DNA of 64,000 nt from Mucor racemosus (lineage: Eukaryota > Mucoromycota > Mucoromycetes > Mucorales > Mucoraceae): the NCBI GenBank assembly GCA_027405735.1, contig JAPEHQ010000008.1:124001-188000 (forward strand), in the 5' to 3' direction. The position numbers and the translations under genes are program-made. The notes beneath the pieces were generated by a model, which searched no databases, was not told the origin of the DNA, and saw only the letters and a list, made by a program, of their open reading frames with translations. Below are positions 45,925 to 57,798 of the stretch, in pieces. Position 1 is the first letter of the stretch; each line of letters begins with the position of its first letter.

Positions 45925-47973
45925 TTAAAGGCCTCTTCCTGAGCCTCCAAGACGACCACCTTCTGATGGTGGTGTTGTTGTTGTTTCTTCCATCATCATT
46001 GGGTCTCTATCCAATGTACTAAATTCATTCATTGTTTCATCATGGAGTCTAGTAAACTTTTTACCACCTCTATTCTTAAGTTTACGAATGAGCAAAACAA
46101 TAGCAGTTGCTAAACATGATAATCCAACAAGACCACCAGCAACACTAATACCAATAATAGCACCTAAAGAGAGTGTAGAGCTCAGGGCTTCTAATGTGGG
46201 GGCATCTGAGGTAGTATTCGAATAGGAAACACTAGCTGCTTTTTCCCAGCTATTCAAGTTACATTGGTAACTATCTTGAGATGCTGTACGACTTGACTCA
46301 CCGTTGGCAAAATCTCTGAGAAATACACGACTGCGTGAAGCGTTATAATCTGGGAACTGTGCTTGAATCAAATCTTGAAGGAATAGATCGGGTCTTGCCA
46401 TACCTCGAGTCCACCAATCTGTAACCCAATGTTAAATAAATTGTAAATTATATGTAATTTTTATTCAAATTACCTAAAGCTTCACCATTGGCTACTAAAT
46501 CGAATCTCCATGCTTGCTTGTATCTAGCAAATGGTGGGGCGTTTACGGAATTTACATATTTTCTTGTTGATTTATAACTAGTTGCTTGAGTAGAAGCTGC
46601 TGAACTAATATCACTATCTGAATAACCCAACCAACTTTGCCAATCACCATATGTAGAACCAAATGCTGATGCAGCAGTTAAATCAATTACAAGTGAAGTA
46701 TTTTGTAATTGTCCTTTCATCACAGAAGGGTCGGCAGGCTGGAGTGTAGTTGGTACAAGCAATGTTGCTCCAGCATCACTAGTAATATTTTGGAAGTATT
46801 GATCTTGCATAATGTTGAATTTTGTTGAAGATGTATCATAATCCATGAATGTAATATTACGCTTATAAGAAATGTTATCAGTAAGACTATCGCGGAAAGT
46901 ATTGTAATCTGTTGAAATTTCGTCGTAAATAGTGTCAGCCAAGGTTTCTTGATTTGTAAAGAGGGCAACGTATTTGACCCATTCAGCATTCTATTGATAT
47001 AAATATTAACTGCATGAAAAAAACACCCCTTAAATTATCAAATTACTTACACCAAGTGGCGTATTGGCATATCCTATACCAAGACCGACACCATTGGGAT
47101 CATTACTAGGTGAAGTAGGATAGAAAGCAAGATCATATTTTGTACGATCCAAGCTAGAATCACTTGTATTAAAGTATACTGGAGTACTAGTACTACAGGG
47201 AGTTGTCACGTTGGTTGTGTTTCCAACATAGGCTACATTGCTGCTTTGCCCAAGTAACTATTATATGTCATAAGCGTCAGTTGATTCATTGAATGAAAAA
47301 AAAAAAGAGAGGCTTGTGCTATTGTAGTACAATCCTTTAAATGTGTACTTACATCAAGAAAGCCGAGCACACGAGTGTCAACAGCTGCAAAAGAAGTTGC
47401 GGGAATTTGAACGTAAGTTTTTGATTGGAAAGTAGATCCTAAAGAGGGAGCAGATGAAGTACAATAAAGCACATAGTATTCGTCCAAAGCAATATTATGA
47501 ACCACTTTATAAGTATTAGAATATGTTACATTGAATTGGGCGGCTGAATCTGTTTAATGTATATTTAGCAATTGCATTATATCTAATAACAAACATTAAA
47601 TTTTACCTAGTTTACTGTAATCAAGCTTGTTGGGAAAGTAATCGGTAGATGAGAATGAATCAGCCTCTAAACAACTGCTAGTACCAGTTGAAGAAGCTGA
47701 AGCGGAGGTAGCAGATGCAGATGTAGTGGCAGCTACTGTAGTTGAAGCGGCAGCAGAAGTTGATTCGACAGCGGCAGCAGAAGTTGATTCGGCAGCGGCA
47801 GATGATGTTTCAGCAGCTTCCGTAGTTGCAACAACAGTAGTGGCATCTGTAGTAGCAACAACGGTTTGAGTGCCTTCTGTAGTTGCGACTGCAGTAGTTT
47901 CACTAATTGAATCTTGGGCAAATGCAATGCCAATTAAGGCGACAAGTAATAAATAAATGAATTCAATCTTCAT
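45925..47973 (-). CDS. Type I membrane protein with periplasmic-binding-like ectodomain
   Basis: Five exons on the minus strand: 47973-47607, 47549-47353, 47257-47051, 46990-46474 and 46418-45925. Phases close to 593 residues. Residues 1-19 (MKIEFIYLLLVALIGIAFA) form a clear signal peptide. A Thr/Ala/Ser-rich stalk follows (about 20-105), then an ectodomain of about 400 residues with several N-glycosylation sites (NVT, NTT, NIT). A single transmembrane helix (about 512-538, IIGISVAGGLVGL) leads to a basic stop-transfer segment and a short cytoplasmic tail. Ectodomain phrases such as YKVVHNIALDEYYVLYC and DWWTRGMARPDLFLQDL recall eukaryotic proteins related to bacterial Fe-complex/vitamin B12 periplasmic binding proteins. 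That link is from memory of the fold family, not an alignment. Ligand and role are unknown; a cell-surface sensor or binder is plausible. Confidence 0.75.
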
Positions 47974-49444
47974 TTTTCATATAAAAAAAGAAATTAACGA
48001 AAGAAGAAACAAATTTTGAGATTTGTGAAATGAGAGATCTATTTATATAAAATTCATCTGTTTGTATCTCGTTTATAAAAAAAAAAATCAAGGGGAATGA
48101 AACCTTTTCCAATTGCTATTTTTTACTTTTTCTGTACAGTAGTGATCATTGTTATTTCTAGAATTCAAATGCCTATTATATTGACATTTCCTGTCTTTAT
48201 AAATCAATTATTATGCATTGCTTTCCTGTATCTTTTTGAGAATGCTCAATTTCAAGCATCATCAAAATTGTTTTGAAGATCTCTTTTTTTTAAAAAAAAA
48301 AAAAGCTCATGGTTTTTCTCTTGGCCCTGCCGTCATCCGAAAGGTATTTGTTTATGTAACTGACAAAAAGTAAGGTTTTCCCAACTCAGGACTATCTCCG
48401 CCTTCTTCTCTCTGGTTTTTCTCTCTTTGTGTTACATTTATAATTTACAAAAATGAAATTGATATCGTATAATCATTTTATAAGCCTTGATATAACTTTA
48501 TTTGAATAATCGTATCTGAAAGTATGATTCTAAAGATCACAATATTCCATAATATAATTGATGTGTAGATTTATAGTAATGGGTAAAATATGATAACAGG
48601 GGGAAATACTATTTAATTTGCTTAAATAAAATGTAGTACATTTGTCCTATATTGTATGCGTCGTGCCACCAAAGAGGATAATTTGCCGTTAAAAATAGAT
48701 CGGTAGAAGGGCTACATCTAAAGATTTTTTTATAGATTATTTTAAAATAACAAAACATAATCACAGCCCACCTTTATTGTCCATTATAATCCCATAAATG
48801 AACCATTTTATCAAGAAAAGAACGTTGCATTAAGCCAGATATGTAAAAAAAAAAAAAAAATATGCATAAATGAACAATGCTTAAAATTACACAAATCATA
48901 GGATAATGTTTTTATAATTTGAAATCGCTGATTATCAAAAGCATCCATCGATGGTTTCTAAGCAACAGTTAAGGATCATAAATTTGGAAACCGCAAAATA
49001 GTTACAAATTACCTGCCAAGGGAGTCCTGGTTCCCTAAGCCTAACGCCTTATCACTGATTATCGAATTAAAGTTCTACATTATGTAGAGCTATTTATATA
49101 TCATATACTGATATGTATGCATTTAATAAAATTGAACTTGGCGACAAACCTGTATTTTATAACAGTGGAAACAATAATTAGTAGGAGCTTACTTTTCATA
49201 TTATTTTTTAACAAACGTCGATTCCACTCGGTTCAATGACTAAATTACCAAGAAAAAAATTTCTTCGTATAGTAATAATTTTATTATGTTCTAAATTTTA
49301 TTTTTATTTGTAGTTTAACTACATTTAAGCTCTCTATAAATCCTTTAAAGTATAAATAACATTATGTGGAAACCTATTTATCTCTGCTGCTGCTGCTGAA
49401 AATTATTTAAAATCCCGAACCTCGCTCGATTTTCATTTTTGGTT
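47974..49444. other. Spacer upstream of the membrane protein
   Basis: AT-rich DNA with several A runs (48.06, 48.29 and 48.85 kb) and the presumed promoter near 48.0-48.1 kb. No gene is seen. Confidence 0.5.
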
Positions 49445-49459
49445 AAAAATGCAAAAATT

Positions 49460-49863
49460 GCCCTTGGTGGTTGGGCCGAATGGTTAAGAAGTGTACTTCC
49501 CAAGCGCACGACTCGAGTTCGAATCCTGGTGGACGCAAGTTTGTTTGATAATATTATGTAGTACTGTATTTCCTGTTTAGTGTCATGTCACCAACCCACA
49601 ACTTTTTCGTATGACGTTCTCCGCATGCCCGTTTTGGCTCTTGGTGCAGCACTTTAATTAGTCGATTTCTTTCCCATCTTTCATAGTATAATCATTATAG
49701 CGACCTTGTTTACAGTAGGCCCACTTGTGGAGACCTCTCAACCTCTTCCCATATGGCTTACGTTGTGCTACATGAAACGTTATTGTAGGAGTTTCATGTA
49801 TATTAAGTCTTCACATTAAATAATAATAAATAAAGTATATCCACTACGTTCTACCCTAAAAAA
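49460..49863 (+). mobile_element. tRNA-derived SINE
   Basis: About 400 bases. The head has an A box (tgggccgaatgg, about 49471-49482), an anticodon-like arm with loop ttcccaa (CCC, glycine type) and a B box (gagttcgaatcc). The acceptor stem does not pair, so it is not a functional tRNA. A unique body follows and the tail ends in an A run. The 15-mer aaaaatgcaaaaatt occurs at 49445-49459 and again at 49864-49878, a target duplication typical of LINE-mobilised elements. Confidence 0.85.
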
Positions 49864-49879
49864 AAAAATGCAAAAATTT

Positions 49880-51009
49880 GAATTTTTTTTTCACATTAGC
49901 GTAAATTCCTCAACAATCTGATTCTAAACATAACTTACAAAACTAAGCAAACTAAAAGTATTATACTTTTTGCATCTAATATTATATTTCATAAAAATAA
50001 TTCACACTAAAAATAATTTGTAATTTTGGTTTATAAAAAAAACGGAATTTTGATCAAAACTATAATTTTTTAATATCAAACAGCCAAATAAACATTTTTA
50101 TGTGATTTACTATCATAGAGTGATCAATTAGTATTAATATATATCATAGCAAAAAGTGTCATTTTGGTGGTGAAATATTGAAAAAACCGTTGAAATCAAT
50201 TTTCCATGAGGTATCCCTCATGAAAACAAAGCAAAATTTGCTTGATTTTTCATGATCCTGGAAATGTAAGAAAATGTTATAAGAAGTTGCCAAATAAAGT
50301 GGGAAATGGTTTTGAGTGGGTCTGCGGTCAGGGAACATCCAAAAAACTACTGAAATACATGATTGAAAATATTGCAAATTCGTTGCTTTTGGTAATTTAT
50401 ACCACTTATACTAGACATAATGTATAGTTTGGATAGATGAACTCTATTTATTCTATTATTTTGATCATCTTAAGGCGAAATCTTGTATATACTAAACACG
50501 AATTGGCTTTAAATCGGCTTTATCTAAGCCTATAAGGTAATAGAAATGATATCACACCAACAGTTTTTCAGCCCAAAATCATGCGTAACGATTGTATATA
50601 TTGCCTTATAAACTGATTTATGTTCGATTGATGTATTTTCAGTAATTTTTGCTTGATTCGTATCAAACCTCAAGTGTTTGACAAGCAAGAGTGTTTGTAA
50701 CACAATATTCTGCAAAAGATTGTTTGAGCACATTTGGCATGGACATTGCCATTTAAGCTAACAAAAATCAATCAACCTTTCTTAATGACATTATTTATCC
50801 CATTATTATTGGATAAAAACAACTCACAAAGCTTTTGATTCTATGTAAAAACTTGTAAATCGAAGCTTCAGTTCATGCGTAGTACTTGTATCAATGTTGA
50901 ACGTTACAAAAAAAGCCACACAATTTTGGGACCTTAACTGTCAAAAAGTTTAATTCTCTAGCCCCGCACGCCCATGTACGTAAATTCTTTTCCTTGTAAT
51001 ATTTGCATA
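49880..51009. other. Spacer before MTD1
   Basis: AT-rich, with short overlapping frames on both strands around 50.16-50.73 kb that have no recognisable features. The MTD1 promoter must lie in the last few hundred bases. Confidence 0.5.
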
Positions 51010-52034
51010 ATGACTAATTGCAAGACCATCTTAGCATCGACGATAGCGTCAAGCTTTAGGTAAATATAACGTTGAAATGTGAAATCGTTTCAAAGCCTTA
51101 CAGAAATCTACAGAAATCACATCAAAAAAACCATATCTGCCCGCAATATCCAACCTACATTGGTCGGGTTTCTTGCCAATGATGATCCTGCTGCCAAAAA
51201 GTACGCAGAATGGACAGCAAAATCCTGTAAAGAAACAGGCGTTAATTTCGATTTGATTAAAGTCGACAAAAATGCATTAGAGAAAAATATAATCGAAGCT
51301 AATTTAGATAAAAAAGTGAACGGGATCATGGTGTATTACCCAATATTTGGAAACCATCTAGACTTGTACCTTCAAAATAGAGTGAGCCCCCTGAAAGATG
51401 TAGAAGGTCTGGGACATATTGCCGTTCGAAATGTTTATCAAAACAAAAGGTTTATGGACGACAGCAATTCTATGAAAAGCATTATACCCTGTACACCTCT
51501 TGCTATCATAAAGGTACACACATTTATTGTTCAATTTATATGCAATTTTATTGACAAAATAATAAGATTTTGGAATATATAGATCAATACAAGACTAATC
51601 TACCATATGGAACTCGTTTAAAGGGTCAAACTATTACTATTATAAATCGCAGTGAAATTGTAGGTAGACCTTTAGCTGCTTTGCTTGCTAATGAAGGAGC
51701 TACTGTTTACTCTGTTGATCAAAGCAATGTTCAGACATTTACAGAATTAGATATAAACAAAAACTGTAAAATAATGGATACCAATTTAAGATGTATAGAT
51801 GTGATACCTCGATCAGATATTGTGATAACAGGAGTGCCTACTCCCAATTACAAAGTTCCTACAAAAATATTAAAACCAGGCGTAGTTTCCATCAACTTCT
51901 CCACATTTGCTAATTTTGAGCCAGATGTTACATTAAAAGCATCCAATTTCGTTCCTTCTGTTGGCAAAGTAACTGTAGCCATGTTGGAGAGAAATTTACT
52001 ACGATTACATGATTATCAGCATCAAAAAATATAG
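51010..52034 (+). CDS. MTD1: NAD-dependent 5,10-methylenetetrahydrofolate dehydrogenase
   Basis: Three exons, 51010-51059, 51096-51513 and 51567-52034, give 311 residues. The enzyme oxidises methylene-THF to methenyl-THF with NAD+ in cytosolic one-carbon metabolism. The text follows yeast Mtd1 throughout: KTILAS near the start, VGFLANDDPAAKKYAEWT, NGIMVYYPIFGN, KSIIPCTPLAI, the nucleotide-binding NRSEIVGRPLAALLANEGAT, then DIVITGVP and VGKVTVAMLERN. At the position of the bifunctional FolD catalytic lysine (Tyr plus four, here Tyr53 and residue 57) there is Thr, as in yeast Mtd1, so cyclohydrolase activity is probably absent. The 17-residue first exon is needed because an in-frame stop lies just before exon 2. 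It converges on PNO1 with 186 bases between stops. Confidence 0.93.
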
Positions 52035-52220
52035 AAAAATAAATGTACATTAATTTATATTTCTTTTATTTACGAATATATTATAAGATTTTGGGAAAAT
52101 AAGAAAAAGAAATCAACAAGATGATAAAACAAAAAGATAAAGAGAGTGTGTATGTAAAATAAAAAACGGATTGGTGTAGGGGGGGAGATAATGATAAGAA
52201 ATGAATTGTTGTAAAATAAT

Positions 52221-53162
52221 CTAAAAACGTTCCTTCATACGAGCAGAAATGGTACGAAGTGTAGCATACACTTTACCGGGAGGACTACCCAAAATGAGGC
52301 TGACAACAGCATCACGGGCAATTTTGATATTTTGAAAAGATCCAAGAATATGAATTTTGCTATTTAAAAAAAAAAAAATCAGTATACAAACAGTTTACAT
52401 TAACCAAAGTTTACATACGTATCAGCCAAGACAATTCTTGTTTTGCTTGCATTTTCAATTGTGAATTTTGTTTTACCATCACGACCAGCAATACGACCAA
52501 TAGCACGAGCTAAATGATCACCATGCAATGTCTTTACATCCTTGATCTCAAAAGTATCCAAGAAAATATCGTCCAATCTCAATAATGCCATAGCATCCTC
52601 TACTTCGAAACCTAAAGCGAAAGCTCTGAGGAAATCAGCACCCTTCTGTAATGAACCTTCATCTTCAGTTTGGGGAGAAGTCTTGAAATATCAATGTTAA
52701 TTACAAAATCTACCTAGAGAAACAAATCTGCCACAGATCTACTAACCTTGAGTTCAACAGTTTTAGTTTTAACATTCATTCTAACTTGAAGCTTCATATG
52801 TTCAACCAATGGAGAGTAAATTTCTAACCAATGTCTCTTTAAAGGTGACATACGATGAGGAGGAATAGGGATTTTACGAGAACCTTTTACAACTTTCTAT
52901 AAACATTTCCCGGGTTAAAAATAATCAAACTTCTACTATTAAAATAATCCAAATTTACCTTGAGTTCAGCAGCACTGGCAGGAGCAAAATTAGGTTTATC
53001 GGTGGAAGTGCTATCTTCTTCCATAGCAGCATCTTCTTGGTCTACTGAGCGGCTTGGTAAAGCAGTAGCATCGATAATAACATCATCTTCATCGGCCTGG
53101 ACTGACTTTTGAGTCTTTTTGCTCATTAAGGTTGGTGCCTTGAGGTTTTGTAAAGAAGCCAT
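52221..53162 (-). CDS. PNO1: KH-domain ribosome assembly factor Pno1/Dim2
   Basis: Four exons on the minus strand: 53162-52959, 52896-52747, 52681-52419 and 52359-52221. Phases close to 251 residues. Pno1 (Dim2) partners the endonuclease Nob1 and the dimethylase Dim1 in 40S maturation in nucleolus and cytoplasm. An acidic, variable N-terminus (1-70) precedes the conserved body: [53 protein letters not shown] and [20 protein letters not shown]. The second KH domain has its GRDG loop there and ends with [11 protein letters not shown]. Length fits the family (yeast 274, human 252). The start ATG is preceded by an A/T-rich leader. Ribosome-biogenesis control is expected but no motif is evident. 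Confidence 0.95.
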
Positions 53163-54555
53163 GATATTTTATATATTGATATAGAAAGGATATATGTAAA
53201 AAATTTGATTCAGTGGTTTTGGGAGTGATTGAAAAGAAAAAAAAAAAAAAAAATAGTAATTGCTGTCACGAAAACCAGTCTCTGGATCAATCATATCCCC
53301 TTTGAATTGGAAGCAATTAATGCGATATTATCTTAAATGGTCCTATAAATCAGCATATAGACCTTCTTTAGCACTTGCCTCAAAGTATTGATACATTAAA
53401 AATAAAAAGGTTGCAATGTATTTAAGAATAAATGCTGTTGAATCGACTTTGATGCATTCCAGCAATCACATCCTCGGATTCTAACTACAGTATTAACCTC
53501 AGATTTCAGGGTATATATAAGGATGAATTACAATATAAAAAATACAAAATTATAGTTGAGATGTTTGTAAACATATGTCGAACAAGAATTAAGTATTGCA
53601 TTTGTTTATATGTGCTTAAAAAATCCTTCAAAAAACGAAAATGTTGTAAAAAGGGGGGCATATCATTTTTATCCGTCATTATTGACACAACTGTGGCGTG
53701 CATAAATAGCATATAATTAATCACTCAAATACTTCTTTTCTTCTCCATAATAAACAACTTTTGATCTTTTCATCTTATCAGCCCATAATATGCTTTTAGT
53801 AATGTGCGAAATACTGTTATGGCTTTCGCTTAATGTTTAGTACAATTGACAAGTCTATTATGTAAAGCTCTTCTCGTACTCTTTTGGAAAGGCTGGATTT
53901 CTAGTCGAATCAGATTTTGAATATGAGCACAAAGGCGAAGAATTGAAAAAGTTGGAGAAATCAATTGTGCATAAATCTGTTGAATTAAACACATCAGCAC
54001 TATACCGCAAAATCTTGGAGCATATTTTATTATTTTTTTGTAAATCAAAACGATGTGCCGAACTGAGGTTCCCGTTCAATAAAATATTGTAAAATAAGGT
54101 AAAGCTATAGGTATATATGAATTTGGTGTCAAATTGTTGTAGAATCCAAAAAGGAAGAATAAGAAAAGAAGTGACAAACAGACTATTATGCATTATTGTT
54201 CTGTATTCCCTTCATGTAAGTCGCATCAAATTACAATAGAGTCTATTTAATGCAATTAAAAAAACTACAGTATCTCGAATTTCAAGCATTTCAAGATATA
54301 TTTATACTTAATTCAATAAAATGCACTCTTTGCTATCAATATTTAAATCATTTAATGAAACAGCTCATTTGAAAATGAAAGTTTAAGATTTTCTGGTATT
54401 TCTTTGCGTACAGTCATTTAAATCAATATTTATTGATTTCAAGCATTTTTCCATTTACTAAATTTCTTTCAAGCAGAAGAAAAGGGTTTTTTCAAAAACG
54501 TGTCCAAAAATCCTTCAAAAACAGCTGTTAGCTATTGAAATTAAGATATGCTCTT
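53163..54555. other. Spacer with an orphan coding-like frame
   Basis: Mostly AT-rich. On the plus strand 53865-54092 is open and reads like protein (KLFSYSFGKAGFLVESDF, later RKILEHILLFF) but has no start codon of its own. The opposite-strand frame 53858-54193 overlaps it. Neither is recognised, and it may be an exon relic. Confidence 0.3.
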
Positions 54556-54559
54556 TGTA

Positions 54560-54825
54560 CATCTACTGTGCATTAATTGCAACTTTAACATTTAATTTTG
54601 AGCCATTATTTGATTTTATAAAAAATTTCAAAGAATATCTGAAACAATCCATACAAAATGGTTTAAGCAAGAAGTATGATCTTTCAATTCTCCAATTTTA
54701 CATCACTTTAGGGAGGCTAAAACTTTCGCAATTCTGTGGATCAACACTAGAAATACCTGCCATTGTAGCGGGAGATCGGAGGTCATTTGGGTCCACATTC
54801 ATCGAGAACTGGTGAGCTTACTGAC
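54560..54825 (+). repeat. Family M repeat, copy 2
   Basis: Related to 5390-5665 (shared ttatttgattttataaaa and a closing aactggtgagctta). It ends just before the left terminus of D5. The frame 54555-54815 runs through it but has no known relative. Confidence 0.45.
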
Positions 54826-56909
54826 CTTACACTACCGCCGGCCTGTGCTGCACAAGATGATTTTGTTGTGCCCACTGAATATGGCTAAAAAGATAACAAG
54901 ATGATGTACATGGGCACAACAACAAAAGAAACTGCACACGAGCTCAATGCTAAGCCTATATGTGCAGAATTATAGATTCTGTCCATGTGCATGACATTAA
55001 TCCCATATGTGCATAATAGTAGAATTGCCCATAAGCATATCATTAACCTTATTTGTGCATAGTAATAAAATCTGACCATGAGCATAATGAGCTGATTGTA
55101 TGGGCACAAATTGGTTTGTACACGAGGATCGTGCCGTTCTCAAAATTTCATTGAATTTTTTACTGCAATAGGTTTTAAACTACATTTGTTTTTATTAATA
55201 TAGATTATAGACAATACAATTCAATGCGTTGCTGATGTAGAGCAATACATGCAAGAACCAGTATATTTACAATTATCATCATTTGTAAATATGTTTATAG
55301 CTATAATAATGTTTACAGCAACAATGGTTTTTGCTCGAGCATAAACTTAAATAACACTGACTGCTTAAATTTATATGCAAGCCAAATCCAATATTATAGA
55401 TGTTACTTTATCACACATAAAATTTAAACAAATTAACCTTCTTTAAACTTACTATTTTAGTTTTTTACGATTGTCAGCTGTAAGAAGATTTGTTTTCAAG
55501 AATAGCTACGATCATGGCGGTGGTTATTAGGCAAGACATTAGATTATTCTTTTTTTTGTTTCTATACCATTTGAAATTTTATCACTTTTCTGGAACATTT
55601 CGTGGGTTTGTAACTAGTTCTAGCTTTTCATTCAGCAGATAAAAATACCATTGCCTTCGATTTGATCTGGTAATCAAGAAATACGTCCAACAATACAGTA
55701 GTAAATAATGATATCTGATTTTAAAATGCGGTTAAATGAAAAACATCAATCTGTAATATAGACTGCTACCTATATTAAAAACATTAGTTCCTTATGTTAG
55801 CATGCGTATTTAGATAAAAGAAAAGAATATCAGCTTGATAGTCTGATATGCCTTATCAAACAGTGAATATATCCATGGAATATGAAAACAAAAAGAGAGA
55901 AACAACGCACGTAGAAAAGGATTTTCAAGACTTTACATTATTTAACGCAATTAAAACCCTGCTAAATTGCACATTTCAGCCAATGTGGAAGCAGTATTAC
56001 AGCGCATGAATCATAAATTAAACAAAATAGGCAAAATCTGCTGTTGTTATCATAGAAACATACATTTTTCTACCAGAAAAACCATCTGTCATATCATACA
56101 TTCATTTAAAAACTGCAGACGCGAGCCCGTAGAGCGACGCCGTAATTGAACATAACACGATTGAACGGCTAAGTCTCTTATACTATGGTATATCTAAGTT
56201 TTAAATAAAAAGGCTTTTTTTTTTTTTTACTTTTCTTATATTTAACCACGTAAGGTCTGAAAATTCAGTTTTTGTAGCGGACATTTTTGGGACTCATTTT
56301 GTCCTTACCAACACCCATGGTTTTCATCAAAAAACAGAAAAATCAAATTTTGATACCAAAATCAACGTTTAAATATACTACATTGTGAGAGAAAATTGTA
56401 GCTATAGCTAATACACAATTTATAAAAGCTTAATATGAAAGATTATATATTGAAAATTCGTACTTTTGGCCCAAAAACGGTTTTTTGGTTGAAGAATTTT
56501 CATGTAATATTTTGCAATAAAAATGTTGGTTATTTTTTATTGAGCAAATAGAGCGCTAAATTCTGTATATGTGCATATTTTTTGCTTTTATAATTGATAG
56601 TATAATTCACTCTAAATTTGCAAAAACAGAAAAAAAAAATTAAAAAATGTCAAAATTGATGATCTGGACAAAAATAATTTTCGAAATTAATATTCCGCTT
56701 ATAGGCCTTGTAAGTCTTAAAAATAAGAGATTTTACGATATTTGGGAACTTTTTCAAGAATTAATGATGCTGTACCCACTTGATTCAAGCTTATTACTGT
56801 AAATATTTATACATGATGTTAATATTGTGTGGTAGTTTATTTGATGATAATATAGCCTTGCTTTATAATTAATGCGCTAGAGGTAATTTACATTGATTTT
56901 TAGACTTAC

Positions 56910-57008
56910 CTCTCCAATATCAAAAACATAAACATAAACATGACCATCACTGGAACCTATTGCCACCTTTTTCCCTCTTTGTCCCAAGCCAATTTATTCA
57001 ATGCGCTA
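56910..57008 (-). pseudogene. Captured dynein intermediate chain exon fragment (copy D5)
   Basis: The minus strand reads ALNKLAWDKEGK, then with a one-base frame loss VAIGSSDGHV, with a six-base duplication in the YVYV region and an intact GTAAG donor. Same location in the repeat as the other three copies. Confidence 0.6.
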
Positions 57009-57240
57009 CCAAAACCAACTTAAGTACTAACAAATGGGTCCTCGGTATTTGCATTCAAATTCGATAATAAATTAAATTGACTGGTTTCTTCAATCTACAG
57101 TAGTAGTATCAAATGTATCGTCAACCCGCCTTATGGTAAATGTCAATCTAAAATCAGATATATCCCATTATTGTCATTGTTAGGAGCTATGAAAAGCTTG
57201 CTTTTTAATAATACAGCAATTAAATAAAAAAAATGATACT

Positions 57241-57798
57241 TGTTTAGGATGTTGACTAAATATTGAGCTGGATTATGTAATACTAATAATGAGCGCAGAA
57301 TGTATGGTTCATCGTAAGTTCTTAATATGTTATCTGGACATGATCATTAGAGTTAGGAACTGGAAGGAATGATTTATATTAACTTTATCTCAATTATGGA
57401 ATAAGGTGGAGTGATTTTATTATATATTATATTTAGTCTAAGATGAGGTGATATTATTGAAGCTGAGCCGATGGAAATCGTTACCGACGATTCACATTGG
57501 TTTGTTCTGTTATAAAGAATATTCTATCTACTTAACTTTGCCTCCTCCTCCTTGTCGGATCTGATTCTGGTCATATCTATTTACATCAATACCTCATACA
57601 ACTGGTCTCCCAATTTATGAAATCAAGATTCAACTATCGAATGTTATACCCTATATCCGCGCTCCTAAAACATATAAATATCTGACCTTTATACTCATAG
57701 CTTGATATCTTCATCTTTTTTTTCTTATACATATACTTAATAAATATATCTAGTTCTAGTTGTATTTTAGCTGATTATCTTAAGTATATATATAAACA
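57241..57798 (+). mobile_element. Solo LTR, third family, nested in D5
   Basis: 558 bases beginning TGTTTAGGATG and ending TATATAAACA, so the ends are inverted TGTTTA/TAAACA. It contains a TATAAATA box (57673-57680) and an AATAAA word (about 57739), an LTR-like promoter/polyadenylation layout. Flanks atact (57236-57240) and aagct (57799-57803) match at three of five bases. D1 and D4 lack it at this site. Confidence 0.75.

Noticed and set aside
49466..49536. Functional tRNA-Gly(CCC) gene
   Set aside because: A and B boxes and a CCC loop are present, but the acceptor stem does not pair and the T stem is weak. The A tail and target duplication show a SINE.
51079..51582. MTD1 starting at 51079
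   Set aside because: That position is GTG, not ATG, preceded immediately by a stop. The spliced first exon 51010-51059 restores the family N-terminus KTILAS.
53858..54193. 111-residue minus-strand frame MHNSLFVTSF...
   Set aside because: It overlaps a better plus-strand frame and lacks any recognisable domain or splice context.
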